From SHLQ01 sp964445255 (GTDB taxonomy: Bacteria; Actinomycetota; Acidimicrobiia; Acidimicrobiales; SHLQ01), in NCBI GenBank assembly GCA_964445255.1, contig CAYUKM010000007.1, forward strand, positions 1-40,768: DNA of 40,768 nucleotides, read 5' to 3'. Numbering within the stretch: the first letter of the stretch is position 1; the number at the start of each line of letters is the position of its first letter. The translations under genes and the position numbers were made by a program. Shown in pieces: positions 1-8,002 of this stretch. The notes under the pieces were generated by a model that had not been told where the DNA came from, did not search any database, and saw nothing but the letters and a program-made list of their open reading frames with translations.

Positions 1-221
1 GCCGCTGCGGTTTCCACGTAGGACTGCCCACCGGCAAGCTCCGCGATCGCGGAGCGGGTCTTTGGGTTCCGCACGCGAATGACCGTCGTACCTTGCAGGT
101 TCGACGAAGTCGCAGCCGAAAACCCTGCAGACACGATCCGCTCCACGGTCTCATCGTCGACCGGATCATCGGTGAACTTTCGGATCGACCGGTGGCTACG
201 AAGCAGTTCGATGACATCCAT
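1..221 (-). CDS. NfsA-type NAD(P)H nitroreductase/flavin reductase, N-terminal part (cut by left window edge)
   Basis: Read on the minus strand from an ATG at 221; the frame stays open through base 1, so about 73 N-terminal residues are visible. Residues 9-16 (SHRSIRKF) match the FMN-contacting His-Arg-Ser-x-Arg motif near the start of the oxygen-insensitive nitroreductase/FRP family. The later SSNLQGT and GGQSYV segments fit the NfsA pattern (Ser-Ser-x-x-Gln, then Gly-Gly-Gln). The family uses FMN and NAD(P)H for two-electron reduction of nitro compounds, quinones or flavins in the cytoplasm. An in-frame TAG lies four codons upstream of the ATG, so this start is the only reasonable one. I see no clear Shine-Dalgarno sequence. 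The C-terminal two thirds are outside the window, so substrate preference cannot be judged. Confidence 0.8.
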   Translation of the reverse strand, partial: MDVIELLRSHRSIRKFTDDPVDDETVERIVSAGFSAATSSNLQGTTVIRVRNPKTRSAIAELAGGQSYVETAA

Positions 222-256
222 GTCAGCACACTAGATCGTCCAGCCAAACCCATCTG

Positions 257-301
257 GGGTCAGACCCTCCCAGCAGCGATCCGTTAGGCCGGGTCAGACC
301 C
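257..301. repeat. Pair of identical 11-bp palindromes (GGGTCAGACCC), 34 bp apart
   Basis: GGGTCAGACCC occurs at 257-267 and 291-301. Each copy is a perfect 5+1+5 palindrome, so either can fold alone or pair with the other. The right copy contains the stop codon of the NTF2-like gene; both precede the nitroreductase start on the minus strand. It could be an attenuator or terminator between the two genes, a protein-binding pair, or a dispersed genomic repeat. There is no poly-T tract to favour a classical terminator. Confidence 0.45.
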
Positions 302-650
302 CGATGAATCCTGCCAGGGCAACGATCATGCCTTCGTCGTCGATTTCGGCGAAGTACGTGCCGGGTTGTGTCATGGGCTTACCGTCGGGACCGGGTCCAC
401 CAAAGCTGACTATCACCTTCGCATAGCCATTCACCTCATCGACCGAGTCAACGACCGCCGCCCACCCCGGCGCGTTCGCTGCGAACTGGCCGACGTAGTC
501 ACTGATCGCGTCTACGCCAACTAGGCGACCATCGCTGCGTGGGTCTGAGTAGGTAGCGGTCGCGCTAAGCGCACCCCGGATGCTGGCGGTTCGAGATCCC
601 GCGTCCGTGTGGCTCCACGCCGCGAAGAAACGTTCGATCACTGTCTGCAT
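294..650 (-). CDS. NTF2-like/SnoaL-like small protein
   Basis: A 118-residue protein with the features of the NTF2-like superfamily: an N-terminal helix (MQTVIERFFAAW), then an Asp/Tyr-rich segment (ATYSDPRSDGR), a second helix (VDAISDYVGQF) and a run of beta strands ending in the C-terminal hydrophobic stretch. Members are cone-shaped dimers acting as isomerases, cyclases, hydrolases or binding proteins, so no reaction can be assigned. I chose the ATG at 650; an in-frame TTG at 668 would add six residues. Neither has a strong ribosome-binding site. It is divergent from the F420 oxidoreductase 54 bp away, and its stop codon lies inside the right copy of the 11-bp palindrome. Confidence 0.7.
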   Translation of the reverse strand: MQTVIERFFAAWSHTDAGSRTASIRGALSATATYSDPRSDGRLVGVDAISDYVGQFAANAPGWAAVVDSVDEVNGYAKVIVSFGGPGPDGKPMTQPGTYFAEIDDEGMIVALAGFIGV

Positions 651-704
651 ACGCGCCAACGTAATCAACGAACTACGGTGGCGCTACCTGCCGGAGGAGG
701 CTCA

Positions 705-1688
705 ATGAAAATTGGTTGGCTCGCAAGCCACGAATCGAATCAACCCGAGGTATTGATCGAACAGGCCGTCCGCGCTGAGGAGGTTGGCTTCGACGCCGTC
801 TTTGCCTCCGACCACTTCCACCCGTGGGTCGACCAAGACTCGGCGTCGGGCTTTGTCTGGAGTTGGTTTGGTGCAGCGGCGGCACTCACCGAACGCGTCG
901 AGTTCGCCACCTCGGTCACCACCCCCTTATTTCACTACCATCCGGCGCTGATAGCTCAGGCCGCAGCGACTGTCGATCGCCTTTCCAATGGACGCTTCTT
1001 CCTCGGCGTTGGCACCGGGGAGAACATCAACTCAGGGCCGCTCGGTTATGAGTTCCCCGGGTATAAGGAACGTATTGCCCGTATGGATGAGGCGCTCGAA
1101 ATTATGCATGGTCTCTTGGCGGGCGAGAAGGTCGACTTTGACGGCGAGTTCTACACCGCCAATAAGGCAAAGCTCTACAGCCCTCCAGTGTCGAATGTGC
1201 CGATCTACATGGCTGCAGGCGGACCGAAGTCGGCAGCCTTTGCCGGAGCGCATGCCGATGGCCTGACCACGTCGGTTAAAGACCCCGCCGACACCCTCGA
1301 GCGAGTGATCGCCCCATTCCGAGCAGCATCGGCCGAGGCCGGTCGAGGCGAACTACCGATTATGGCGACCCGCTGGGTGGTGTGGGCCAAAAATGACGAC
1401 GAAGCGTGGGAGGCTCTCAAACCAATGCGCGGCCTCCGGGCACCGGGACGCCTCGAAGTTGTCGACCCGATGATCCTGCGCCAACGCGCTGATGAGATGG
1501 ACCGCCAAGACATCCTCGACAAGTTCACGGTGGTCTCGTCCGTCGACCAGCTCATCGAGGCATACGCTCCGATCGTCACAGACATCGGTGCCGAGTACAT
1601 CTCTATTCAGATCGCGGCAGTCGACCTCATGTCGACCATCGAGATGGTCGGCAACGAGGTGCTGCCTGCATTGCGTTCGCTCAAGTAA
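705..1688 (+). CDS. LLM-class F420-dependent oxidoreductase, G6PDH-like family
   Basis: A 327-residue luciferase-like TIM-barrel protein. The start is set by GGAGGAGG at 693-700, four bases before the ATG; the longer open frame from 609 has no such site. Diagnostic segments are the N-terminal MKIGWLASHE strand, the FASDHFHPW loop that lies over F420, and the FFLGVGTGENINS phosphate-binding strand typical of the F420-dependent glucose-6-phosphate dehydrogenase-like group. Such enzymes transfer hydride between coenzyme F420 and small organic substrates in the cytoplasm. The actual substrate is not visible; glucose-6-phosphate is only one possibility. The next gene, for a membrane protein, begins just downstream and is probably co-transcribed. 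Confidence 0.85.
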   Translation: MKIGWLASHESNQPEVLIEQAVRAEEVGFDAVFASDHFHPWVDQDSASGFVWSWFGAAAALTERVEFATSVTTPLFHYHPALIAQAAATVDRLSNGRFFLGVGTGENINSGPLGYEFPGYKERIARMDEALEIMHGLLAGEKVDFDGEFYTANKAKLYSPPVSNVPIYMAAGGPKSAAFAGAHADGLTTSVKDPADTLERVIAPFRAASAEAGRGELPIMATRWVVWAKNDDEAWEALKPMRGLRAPGRLEVVDPMILRQRADEMDRQDILDKFTVVSSVDQLIEAYAPIVTDIGAEYISIQIAAVDLMSTIEMVGNEVLPALRSLK

Positions 1689-1736
1689 CTAGATGTCACT
1701 TCGGCGCGGCCTCCTCCTCCTTTTCTCGGTTTCTTG

Positions 1737-2243
1737 ATGGTGGCTGCCTCGGTCGGGATTGGCCTCTTCCAGGCAGCGCAGACCTTTGCTGCCGACGACT
1801 TCTCGGTGCCCGGCACCTTCGACCAAGAATTTGCCGAAGGGGAATGGGTCATCTTCGAGCGAACCGACGAGGCAGTTGACGGTGGGCTCATAGATACGAC
1901 AGCCAGGCAGGTAACGACGATCGAGGTATTCGACTCGACCGGTGTCCCAATAGCCGTGCAACTCATGGATGGCACGTTCATCCAGTCCGCAGAGATCAAC
2001 GGTGCCATCTATGAAGGAGTCGCCACCTTCGACGTCACGACACCAGGCACATTCAGCATTGACGTGGAAGCCTCGGGCCCGACCGAGGTTCGAGTCGGTA
2101 AGAGTCTGACGCAGAACATCGCGCTCTTCTTTGTTGTAGTTGTGCTTGGGCTCGGCGGCATCATGACCGGAATCGCCGGAATCGTCGTGGCAGCAATCGC
2201 GTGGACCCGACGTACCCCCACAACGTCAACCGTGACGGCGTGA
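1737..2243 (+). CDS. Membrane-anchored extracytoplasmic protein of unknown function; N-terminus apparently frameshifted
   Basis: The intact frame begins at ATG 1737 (TTG 1734 also possible). It encodes a short hydrophobic start, an extracytoplasmic beta-rich region of about 100 residues and a strongly hydrophobic segment (NIALFFVVVVLGLGGI onward) near the C-terminus, followed by a basic end. The start is poor: no Shine-Dalgarno sequence and no basic n-region. An ATG at 1693, only 4 nt after the oxidoreductase stop, opens a frame reading MSLRRGLLLLFSVS that ends in a TGA overlapping ATG 1737. One extra T in the TTTT run at 1721-1724 would join the two frames into a signal-anchor with two arginines followed by about 20 hydrophobic residues. 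I infer a missing base (mutation or sequencing) and a true start at 1693. Function is not recognised. Confidence 0.6.
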   Translation: MVAASVGIGLFQAAQTFAADDFSVPGTFDQEFAEGEWVIFERTDEAVDGGLIDTTARQVTTIEVFDSTGVPIAVQLMDGTFIQSAEINGAIYEGVATFDVTTPGTFSIDVEASGPTEVRVGKSLTQNIALFFVVVVLGLGGIMTGIAGIVVAAIAWTRRTPTTSTVTA

Positions 2244-2287
2244 CCCCGCGCGTCGACTAGCGCAGGCCCGATTCTCTTCGGTGATGC

Positions 2288-2623
2288 TCATTGCCCAAGG
2301 AGGACACGCGCTCGGTCGAGAATCTTCCCGACCGCTACCCGTTGCGTGGGCTTTGCTACCGCCTCGCCCACGACCTCGGTACGACTCACCGTTGAGCCAC
2401 CAGCGCGAAAGAAACGCTGACGAACCGTGCCTAGCAACACAACAGCATCCCCCTCCCCCAGTCGCTGCACCGCTTTGCTTGGCTCATTCCATTGCACGGG
2501 AACCGATTGCTTCGCGCCGTCGGTCTCGACCGACACGTTCCAATCCATCACCGTGTTCCCCGCTGGGAGCGTCCGCTCCACGGGCTCGGTCTTCAAAACT
2601 CCCTGTACTACGACGACATTCAT
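2288..2623 (-). CDS. Short single-stranded DNA-binding protein (SSB/OB-fold)
   Basis: A 111-residue protein consisting almost entirely of one OB fold of the SSB family. It begins MNVVVVQGVLKTEPVERTL, continues with a DWNVSVETDG strand and VPVQWNEPSKAV, and has the strand LGEGDAVVLLGTVRQRFF followed by a TVSRTEVV strand. It starts at an ATG with GGAGAG about five bases upstream. It is much shorter than housekeeping SSB (usually 150-180 residues) and lacks the Gly/Pro-rich tail and the acidic DDDIPF-type tip that recruits repair and replication partners. It is therefore probably a secondary, specialised SSB rather than the replicative one. Neighbours give no pathway hint. Confidence 0.75.
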   Translation of the reverse strand: MNVVVVQGVLKTEPVERTLPAGNTVMDWNVSVETDGAKQSVPVQWNEPSKAVQRLGEGDAVVLLGTVRQRFFRAGGSTVSRTEVVGEAVAKPTQRVAVGKILDRARVLLGQ

Positions 2624-2956
2624 CGTCTCTCCGTCTCATCTTGTCTGCAACGGGGGAAGTGCTGATCGCCAACGTAGTGACGGGCTATGACATCGTGGCG
2701 TTGGCCTACGTACTGGAACCTTCGTACAGCGGGCCGTGCTGTCTACTCTCGGGCGACATCCTCAATCGAAGGGCTTCGCCGACGTTCACTCATCGGTCTC
2801 GCAATGTACCGGCCAACACCGTTGACGAGAAAGTTGACACGGCTGAGCAAGGCGCTGAACGACCCAAATAGTTGGGCTGTTCTCCCCAGGCGAGGCCAAC
2901 GGTAGTAGTCGTATCGTGGACCTATCAAGCCTAATGAGCGGCGGAGTAGCGCTTCC
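2624..2956. other. Gene-free stretch upstream of ssb and beyond the hisC terminator
   Basis: About 330 bp with no convincing gene. Short open frames exist on both strands, but none has a ribosome-binding site, codon bias or a recognisable product. A 6-bp direct repeat (GTTGAC) with a 6-bp gap begins at about 2821, and GATTTG-AGGG-CAAATC just beyond (2957-2972) can form a small hairpin. The minus-strand promoter of ssb should lie here, but I cannot place it. Confidence 0.4.
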
Positions 2957-2978
2957 GATTTGAGGGCAAATCACCATT

Positions 2979-3009
2979 CGAGCCGATCGGTTTCAAACCG
3001 ATCGGCTCG
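2979..3009 (-). terminator. Strong hairpin after hisC
   Basis: CGAGCCGATCGGTTT at 2979-2993 and AAACCGATCGGCTCG at 2995-3009 are exact reverse complements around a single C. The realistic fold is 12 GC-rich base pairs closed by a seven-base loop. It begins 8 bp beyond the hisC stop codon on the minus strand. No U-tract follows, which is common for actinobacterial terminators. Confidence 0.7.
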
Positions 3010-3017
3010 ATAGGTTT

Positions 3018-4094
3018 TCAGCCGAGTACCTCGGCACACGCAGCAAGCCACCGATCGTTCTGCTCCGCGGTTCCGATCGTGATTCGGAGCCCAAAGTCGG
3101 GGAACGGCCGAGTGATCACGCCACGCTGTTCGAACTCGGTCGCTAGCCCCATGGTCGCGTCGCCCGTCGGTATGAACACGAAGTTTGCCGTGCCATCCAC
3201 CACCGGTATCCCAACTGATCGAAGGGCCTCCACGCAGCGCGTCCGTTCAGCTATCAACTCCTCAACCTGGGCCATGGCCAGATCAACATGCTCGATCGCA
3301 GCGAGCATCCCAGCCTGAGCGAGGTTGTTGACGCTGAAGGGCAAACGGGTCTTGTTGATCTCGGCGATCACGTCGGGATGCGCAACGCAATACCCCGACC
3401 GGAGCCCGGCCAAACCGAATGCCTTACTGAATGTGCGGGTGACGACGATGTTTGGGAACTGAGGCTGCAGGTCGACGACCGGGTCACCCATCGCCGGGTC
3501 GTTGAACTCCCGATACGCCTCGTCGACTACGACGATCACGTCATCGGGCACCCTTGTCATGAACTCCGCAACGTCGCTCATGGAAATAGCAGTGCCGGTG
3601 GGATTGTTGGGTGTTGCAAGGAACACCACGGAAGTTTGCTCAGTCACCGCATCGGCGACCGCGTCGAGATCAAATGCGTAGTCCTTCAGCGGCACCTTGA
3701 TCCCACGAGCATCGAAGATCGTGCAAAACACCGGGTAGATCTCAAATGAGTGCCACGGGAACACCACGTCGTCGCCGGGACTGACGTAGGTCATGAAAAC
3801 TTGTTGCAGTAAACCACTAGAGCCACACCCGACAGTGACCCGCTCGCGGGGAACGTCGTGCCATTGAGCGATCGCCTCACATACCTCCGCAGCGGTGTTG
3901 TCGCCGTAACGGTTGACACCATCAACGGCTTCTCGAACCGCCTCGGCAACCGGCCCTATCGGGGGCCACGGATTCTCGTTCGACGACAGCTTGATGCTGT
4001 TCGCAATGCCGTGCTCTGCCTCGACCTGACCAGCCACCTTTCCGGGTCGATACCCCGCCAATGCGCTCAACGCTGGGCGTACTTTTCCGATCAT
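3018..4094 (-). CDS. hisC: Histidinol-phosphate aminotransferase
   Basis: A 358-residue class I/II PLP-dependent aminotransferase of the HisC type, transferring an amino group from glutamate to imidazole-acetol phosphate in histidine synthesis (cytoplasmic, usually a dimer). Visible landmarks are LSSNENPWPP near residue 37 (substrate loop), the glycine-rich CGSSGLLQQ at 90-98, NNPTGT at 163-168, DEAYREF at 191-197 and the PLP lysine in TFSKAFGLAGLRSGY (Lys224). The length is normal. The start is ATG 4094 with AGGTA upstream. No other his gene is in the window, so this is a lone copy. HisC homologs can also act on aromatic substrates, so a tyrosine/phenylalanine aminotransferase role is possible. 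A strong hairpin follows the stop codon, and the gene is divergent from the helZ-type gene. Confidence 0.9.
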   Translation of the reverse strand: MIGKVRPALSALAGYRPGKVAGQVEAEHGIANSIKLSSNENPWPPIGPVAEAVREAVDGVNRYGDNTAAEVCEAIAQWHDVPRERVTVGCGSSGLLQQVFMTYVSPGDDVVFPWHSFEIYPVFCTIFDARGIKVPLKDYAFDLDAVADAVTEQTSVVFLATPNNPTGTAISMSDVAEFMTRVPDDVIVVVDEAYREFNDPAMGDPVVDLQPQFPNIVVTRTFSKAFGLAGLRSGYCVAHPDVIAEINKTRLPFSVNNLAQAGMLAAIEHVDLAMAQVEELIAERTRCVEALRSVGIPVVDGTANFVFIPTGDATMGLATEFEQRGVITRPFPDFGLRITIGTAEQNDRWLAACAEVLG

Positions 4095-4277
4095 GTAAGT
4101 ACCTGAGTTGTCTCGTTTGGTGGTTCACCGCTACGGTACAACAGCGGATGCCCTTGTTATGTGGGGCTTTCTCGGCAGGCCCGCCAATTGTGTGGGTCCA
4201 GCCAATGGCAGTGCCTGTTTCGCACAGGATTGCCAGCAAGACGCAACAGCGTCTCACCTTGCGGTTTCACCGTGGGT

Positions 4278-7200
4278 ATGTTCGCTGTTGCACTATGCAG
4301 GAGACTTGTCATTCCGACACCGACCGATCTTCGAATGCTCGAGGACTACGCCCAGGCTGCCATCGACGGCCTAGCGAAGCCTGAACAGCTCGCGGTTCTC
4401 GAAGCAGACACCGACGCGTGGGCGGCCGCGCTCTGGCGACTGCTCGACGCCGCCGACGCCAAACTCGAACGCAACCGAAAGACATTTCGAGGCCCTGCCC
4501 GCGCAACGGTTCTTGCCGACCTAGACGAAGACTCCTTCCGCATCGACGACGCGCTGACCGCTCTGGTCGGTCCTGCCAAAGAAGGAGAACTCCAGCCCCT
4601 GCCGCGCAACCGGAAACAACCCGCGCCCGAAAAGACCGGCACACCGCAGCTGCAACTCTCATGGAACGATGGCCAATTGGTCGCTTGGGTATCGGGCCAC
4701 GATGCTCGCTACGAACAGGAGCCGGTCATTCGCGAGTACCTCGAAGCCTCCGGCGGCGGAAACATCGACTGGCAAACGCGTGGAACGCTCCGGGTGCCGA
4801 CCAGCCAGCGCGTCCCCGCAGTGGCGACGCCGATGGCGAACGCTCTCGGCTGGCTCGTCGCACAAGCACGACCCCACTCCGATCCTCGGTTCGCGCCCAG
4901 CATTCGTTGGATGGGTCTCGCCGCAGCAACCGCCGTGTCCTCGGTCGCCCAGGGTCGTATGGCGCCACAGATGCGCCAGTCGCGACGCGGCGCCAAGAAG
5001 GGCGGAGCGTCGACGTACTCGGTTCGCTGGCTACCCGGGCTCATCGATGCCGATGTTCTCAAACAGTTGATCGACACCGTCCCGGGCGCAGCGATGGTGG
5101 GCCAACAACGCCAAGAGCCGCTCGCCTTCACAACCGCAGTGATGGGCGACGTAACCAACACGATCGTGCGGATGGCCGCCGCCCAGGTTGAGCTTCCGGC
5201 GCCGCCGCCGGAGGTAAAGGATCGCCACGACGTCTCCGAGTCGTTCCTTGGACGCCTCGACGGCTCTCCGTTCCAAGCGGCCGATTCCTCCGCGGCAGAG
5301 ATCGCTCGAAGGATCGATCGTTGGTCGGCTCCCGTCGTAGGCACGAAGAACCCCAAGCTCACGGTGCAATTGGCTGCACCAGACGAATCCAACGCGTGGC
5401 TCGCCTCGGTATTGGGAACATCATCTGCAGGTGTTCTCGAAGCATTCGAGGTCGTCGTAGCCGAAGCATCGAAGGATCGCGCCCGCCTCTTTGAGCATCA
5501 AGCATCACGCTTGGAACGCCTCTTCCCTGCCCTTCTCCGGCCGGGTGGCCGCCGACGCGGCGAAGTCATGTTGAGCCAAGACGAGGCATGGGAACTCATG
5601 ACCGAAGTCGGCCCGGTACTACGTGCTGCCGGCTTCGACGTGCGAGTACCACCACTATCGAAGAAGAAGGCCACACCGTCCCTGCGCCTCACCGCCATCG
5701 ACGCCGAAGAATCCGTCGTCGGCGCTCAGCAACTGGCGAACGTCCGTTGGTCCGCGATGTTCGACGACGTGGAACTAACGGCCGCCGACATCGCAAAGCT
5801 CGCCGCCCAAGCCAAGCCGCTCGTGAAGTCTCGCGGACAGTGGATCGAGCTCGAACAAGCCGACCTCGCACAGGCCGCCGCGGCGCTTGCCGAACGCGCA
5901 AACCAGACCAAGCTCTCCGGCGCCGACATGTTGCGACACGCCATGGGCTTGGAGGGCGACCCACTCGGTGGAGGTGTAAGTATCGCCGGTTCAGGTTGGG
6001 CCGCCGAACTCTTCCAGAGCCTGGGTGATCTTCCCGAAGACCCCGACACGACTCCGGAGGGCTTCCGGGGCGAACTGCGCAGCTACCAAGCCGATGCGCT
6101 GGCCTGGATGAACTTCCTTGACGACGCGGCGCTCGGCGGTTGCCTGGCGCTCGATATGGGCCTCGGCAAGACGCCGACCACCCTCGCCACCCTGTTCGCC
6201 AATCGCGACAACGGCCAAGGCTTGGTCATCGCACCGCCTGCAGTTGTCAGCAACTGGGCTGCGGAGTCAAAGAAGTTCTTCCCCGACATGGCCGTCCATG
6301 TGCATCACGGTTCATCGAGAGCCAAGGGCAACTTGGAGCGCGCATTCCGCAAGGCCGACATCGTCATCACGACCTACGGCACAGCGGTCCGAGACATGGA
6401 CGAGCTCGCCAAGATCACGTGGGGCAAGGTCGTTATCGACGAAGCCCAAGCGATCAAGAACCCGCAAGCGGAAACATCGCAACAGCTTCGCCGTCTCGAC
6501 GCCCGTACCCGCGTCGCACTGACCGGTACCCCCATCGAGAATGGACTCGGCGACCTGTGGTCGATCATGGACTGGGCGAACCCCGGCCTTGTCGGGGCAC
6601 GAGCGCCGTTCATCGCTCAGCTCACCCCGGACAAGAAGAACGGATCAACGGGTGGCGAGGAAGCGCTTCGTGCGCTGAATGGCATCTTGGTCTACCGCCG
6701 CACGAAGACCGAACCCGACATCGCCGCTGAACTTCCGGATCGCATCGACGAGCTGGATCATTGTGCGATGACCCCCGAGCAAGTCGGCCTGTACCAAGCC
6801 GTCCTCGACAACCTGGTGCGCGAGACCTCAGGCAGCGACTCGGGCACGCCGGAGCGCAAGGGCGCCGTGCTCGCTGCGATCACCGCCCTCAAACAAATCT
6901 GCAACCACCCCGTCAACTTCGAGGACGACGAAGGTCCTCTCGACGGTCGTTCAGGCAAGTTGGCCCGGCTCAACGAGATCATGGATTCGGTGTTCGCCGC
7001 CAACGAGAAGATGCTGATCTTCACGCACTTCGCAACCTGGGGCGATCGCCTTGCCGCCTACCTCTCAGAGCGCACCGGGAAGAAGATCGAGTCCTACCAC
7101 GGTGGCCTGGCACGAGGGGCTCGAGATCGCATGATCGACCAGTTCCAAAGCGCTGAGGGTGCCGGAGCACTCGTGCTCTCCTTGAAGGCCGGCGGAACGG

Positions 7201-7556
7201 GCCTCAACCTGACAGCGGCGAACCATGTGGTCCTCTACGACCGTTGGTGGAACCCCGCGGTCGAGGATCAAGCACGAGATCGAGCGTGGCGCATAGGCCA
7301 GACCAAGACCGTGATCGCACACCGTCTGGTTTGTCCAGGAACCGTCGATGAACGGGTCGAGGAAGTCGTCGCTGGCAAGCGGCAGATCGCAAACATGGTC
7401 CTACCGAAGTCAAGTTCGGTCGGCGACCTCGATGCGGAGCAGCTACAAGTTGCGCTCGGCATCGATCCTGACCTCCTACTCACCGCTGATGCGTCCTCGC
7501 TCACGAGAGACAATGATGCCGAGGGCTCAACCGAACCAGTGGGAAACCCAGCATGA
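4278..7556 (+). CDS. SNF2/HelZ-type DEAD-like ATPase
   Basis: About 1,092 residues from ATG 4278 (an open frame extends to 4161; ATG 4335 is another candidate). The first ~580 residues are the bacterial SNF2-associated region, with no motif I can name. The RecA-like ATPase follows: LRSYQADALAWM, Walker A in ALDMGLGKTPTT (about residues 624-635), DEAQAIKNP as motif II (about 721), LTGTPIENGLGDLWSI as motif III, then the second lobe with FTHFATWGDR, SLKAGGTGLNLTAANHV and RAWRIGQTK (motif VI, about residue 1000). SNF2 ATPases translocate on double-stranded DNA without strand separation and remodel protein-DNA complexes. All catalytic motifs look intact. In many actinobacteria such a gene is paired with a SWIM zinc-finger gene; here it overlaps a small charged protein instead. 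The cellular role is unproven. Confidence 0.88.
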   Translation: MFAVALCRRLVIPTPTDLRMLEDYAQAAIDGLAKPEQLAVLEADTDAWAAALWRLLDAADAKLERNRKTFRGPARATVLADLDEDSFRIDDALTALVGPAKEGELQPLPRNRKQPAPEKTGTPQLQLSWNDGQLVAWVSGHDARYEQEPVIREYLEASGGGNIDWQTRGTLRVPTSQRVPAVATPMANALGWLVAQARPHSDPRFAPSIRWMGLAAATAVSSVAQGRMAPQMRQSRRGAKKGGASTYSVRWLPGLIDADVLKQLIDTVPGAAMVGQQRQEPLAFTTAVMGDVTNTIVRMAAAQVELPAPPPEVKDRHDVSESFLGRLDGSPFQAADSSAAEIARRIDRWSAPVVGTKNPKLTVQLAAPDESNAWLASVLGTSSAGVLEAFEVVVAEASKDRARLFEHQASRLERLFPALLRPGGRRRGEVMLSQDEAWELMTEVGPVLRAAGFDVRVPPLSKKKATPSLRLTAIDAEESVVGAQQLANVRWSAMFDDVELTAADIAKLAAQAKPLVKSRGQWIELEQADLAQAAAALAERANQTKLSGADMLRHAMGLEGDPLGGGVSIAGSGWAAELFQSLGDLPEDPDTTPEGFRGELRSYQADALAWMNFLDDAALGGCLALDMGLGKTPTTLATLFANRDNGQGLVIAPPAVVSNWAAESKKFFPDMAVHVHHGSSRAKGNLERAFRKADIVITTYGTAVRDMDELAKITWGKVVIDEAQAIKNPQAETSQQLRRLDARTRVALTGTPIENGLGDLWSIMDWANPGLVGARAPFIAQLTPDKKNGSTGGEEALRALNGILVYRRTKTEPDIAAELPDRIDELDHCAMTPEQVGLYQAVLDNLVRETSGSDSGTPERKGAVLAAITALKQICNHPVNFEDDEGPLDGRSGKLARLNEIMDSVFAANEKMLIFTHFATWGDRLAAYLSERTGKKIESYHGGLARGARDRMIDQFQSAEGAGALVLSLKAGGTGLNLTAANHVVLYDRWWNPAVEDQARDRAWRIGQTKTVIAHRLVCPGTVDERVEEVVAGKRQIANMVLPKSSSVGDLDAEQLQVALGIDPDLLLTADASSLTRDNDAEGSTEPVGNPA

Positions 7557-7933
7557 GCCGCAAGCGTTCCAACCAACAGAAACAGCAAAAGGGCCGGAAG
7601 AAGGCAAAGGCGAAAGCCAAGAAGAAGCAGACGATCGACCCGGCTGCATTCTGGGGTAATCACGAAACGCTGCCCGAGATCGATGGCTTCGAGATCTCCA
7701 CCCCCGATCCGGTCGCGGTCGTCAACTCGTTAGGGCAACCGCCCCTACCCGGTCATGGCCAAGCGTCTCCGCACTACTTCAAACTCGTCTACGGACGCGC
7801 CACCCAGCTCGCAGGGGCCCTCGCTATGGCAGGTGGAATCGATGACCTCACTCCCGAACTGATCGAGGAAGAAGAGGACGAGGAACTCGCCGAAGCAGCG
7901 CCGGGCAACGAAGTCGAGTCCGAAGAGGAATAG
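7553..7933 (+). CDS. Small protein with basic N-terminus and acidic C-terminus, coupled to the SNF2 ATPase
   Basis: A 126-residue protein whose ATG overlaps the ATPase stop in ATGA, implying translational coupling. Roughly residues 1-27 are dominated by Lys, Arg and Gln. The middle (about 28-100) is a mildly hydrophobic region with PAAFWG, a Pro-rich stretch and a helix around LVYGRATQLAGALAMAGG. The last 25 residues are almost entirely Glu, Asp and Ala. No family is recognised. The basic tail could bind nucleic acid and the acidic tail could bind the ATPase or another basic protein; both are inference from composition and the overlap. The reading frame has normal codon bias and is not a shadow of another gene. 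Confidence 0.7.
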   Translation: MSRKRSNQQKQQKGRKKAKAKAKKKQTIDPAAFWGNHETLPEIDGFEISTPDPVAVVNSLGQPPLPGHGQASPHYFKLVYGRATQLAGALAMAGGIDDLTPELIEEEEDEELAEAAPGNEVESEEE

Positions 7934-8002
7934 CCGCCGAAGCCGAGCGACCCCTTCAGCGCGGTGCCGTCGCGTACCGTAGGTGGGAGGGAAAGGCGCG
8001 AA

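Noticed and set aside
38..55. Perfect 18-bp palindrome GCTCCGCGATCGCGGAGC
   Set aside because: It lies inside the nitroreductase coding sequence and contains GCGATCGC, which is common in high-GC genomes; coding constraint explains it well enough.
2743..2928. Small frames in the gap between ssb and hisC
   Set aside because: No ribosome-binding sites, poor codon bias and overlapping frames on both strands.
4278..7933. Possible DISARM or other defence locus because of the SNF2 ATPase
   Set aside because: No methyltransferase, DUF1998, phospholipase-D or nuclease genes are adjacent; neighbours are hisC and exported proteins.
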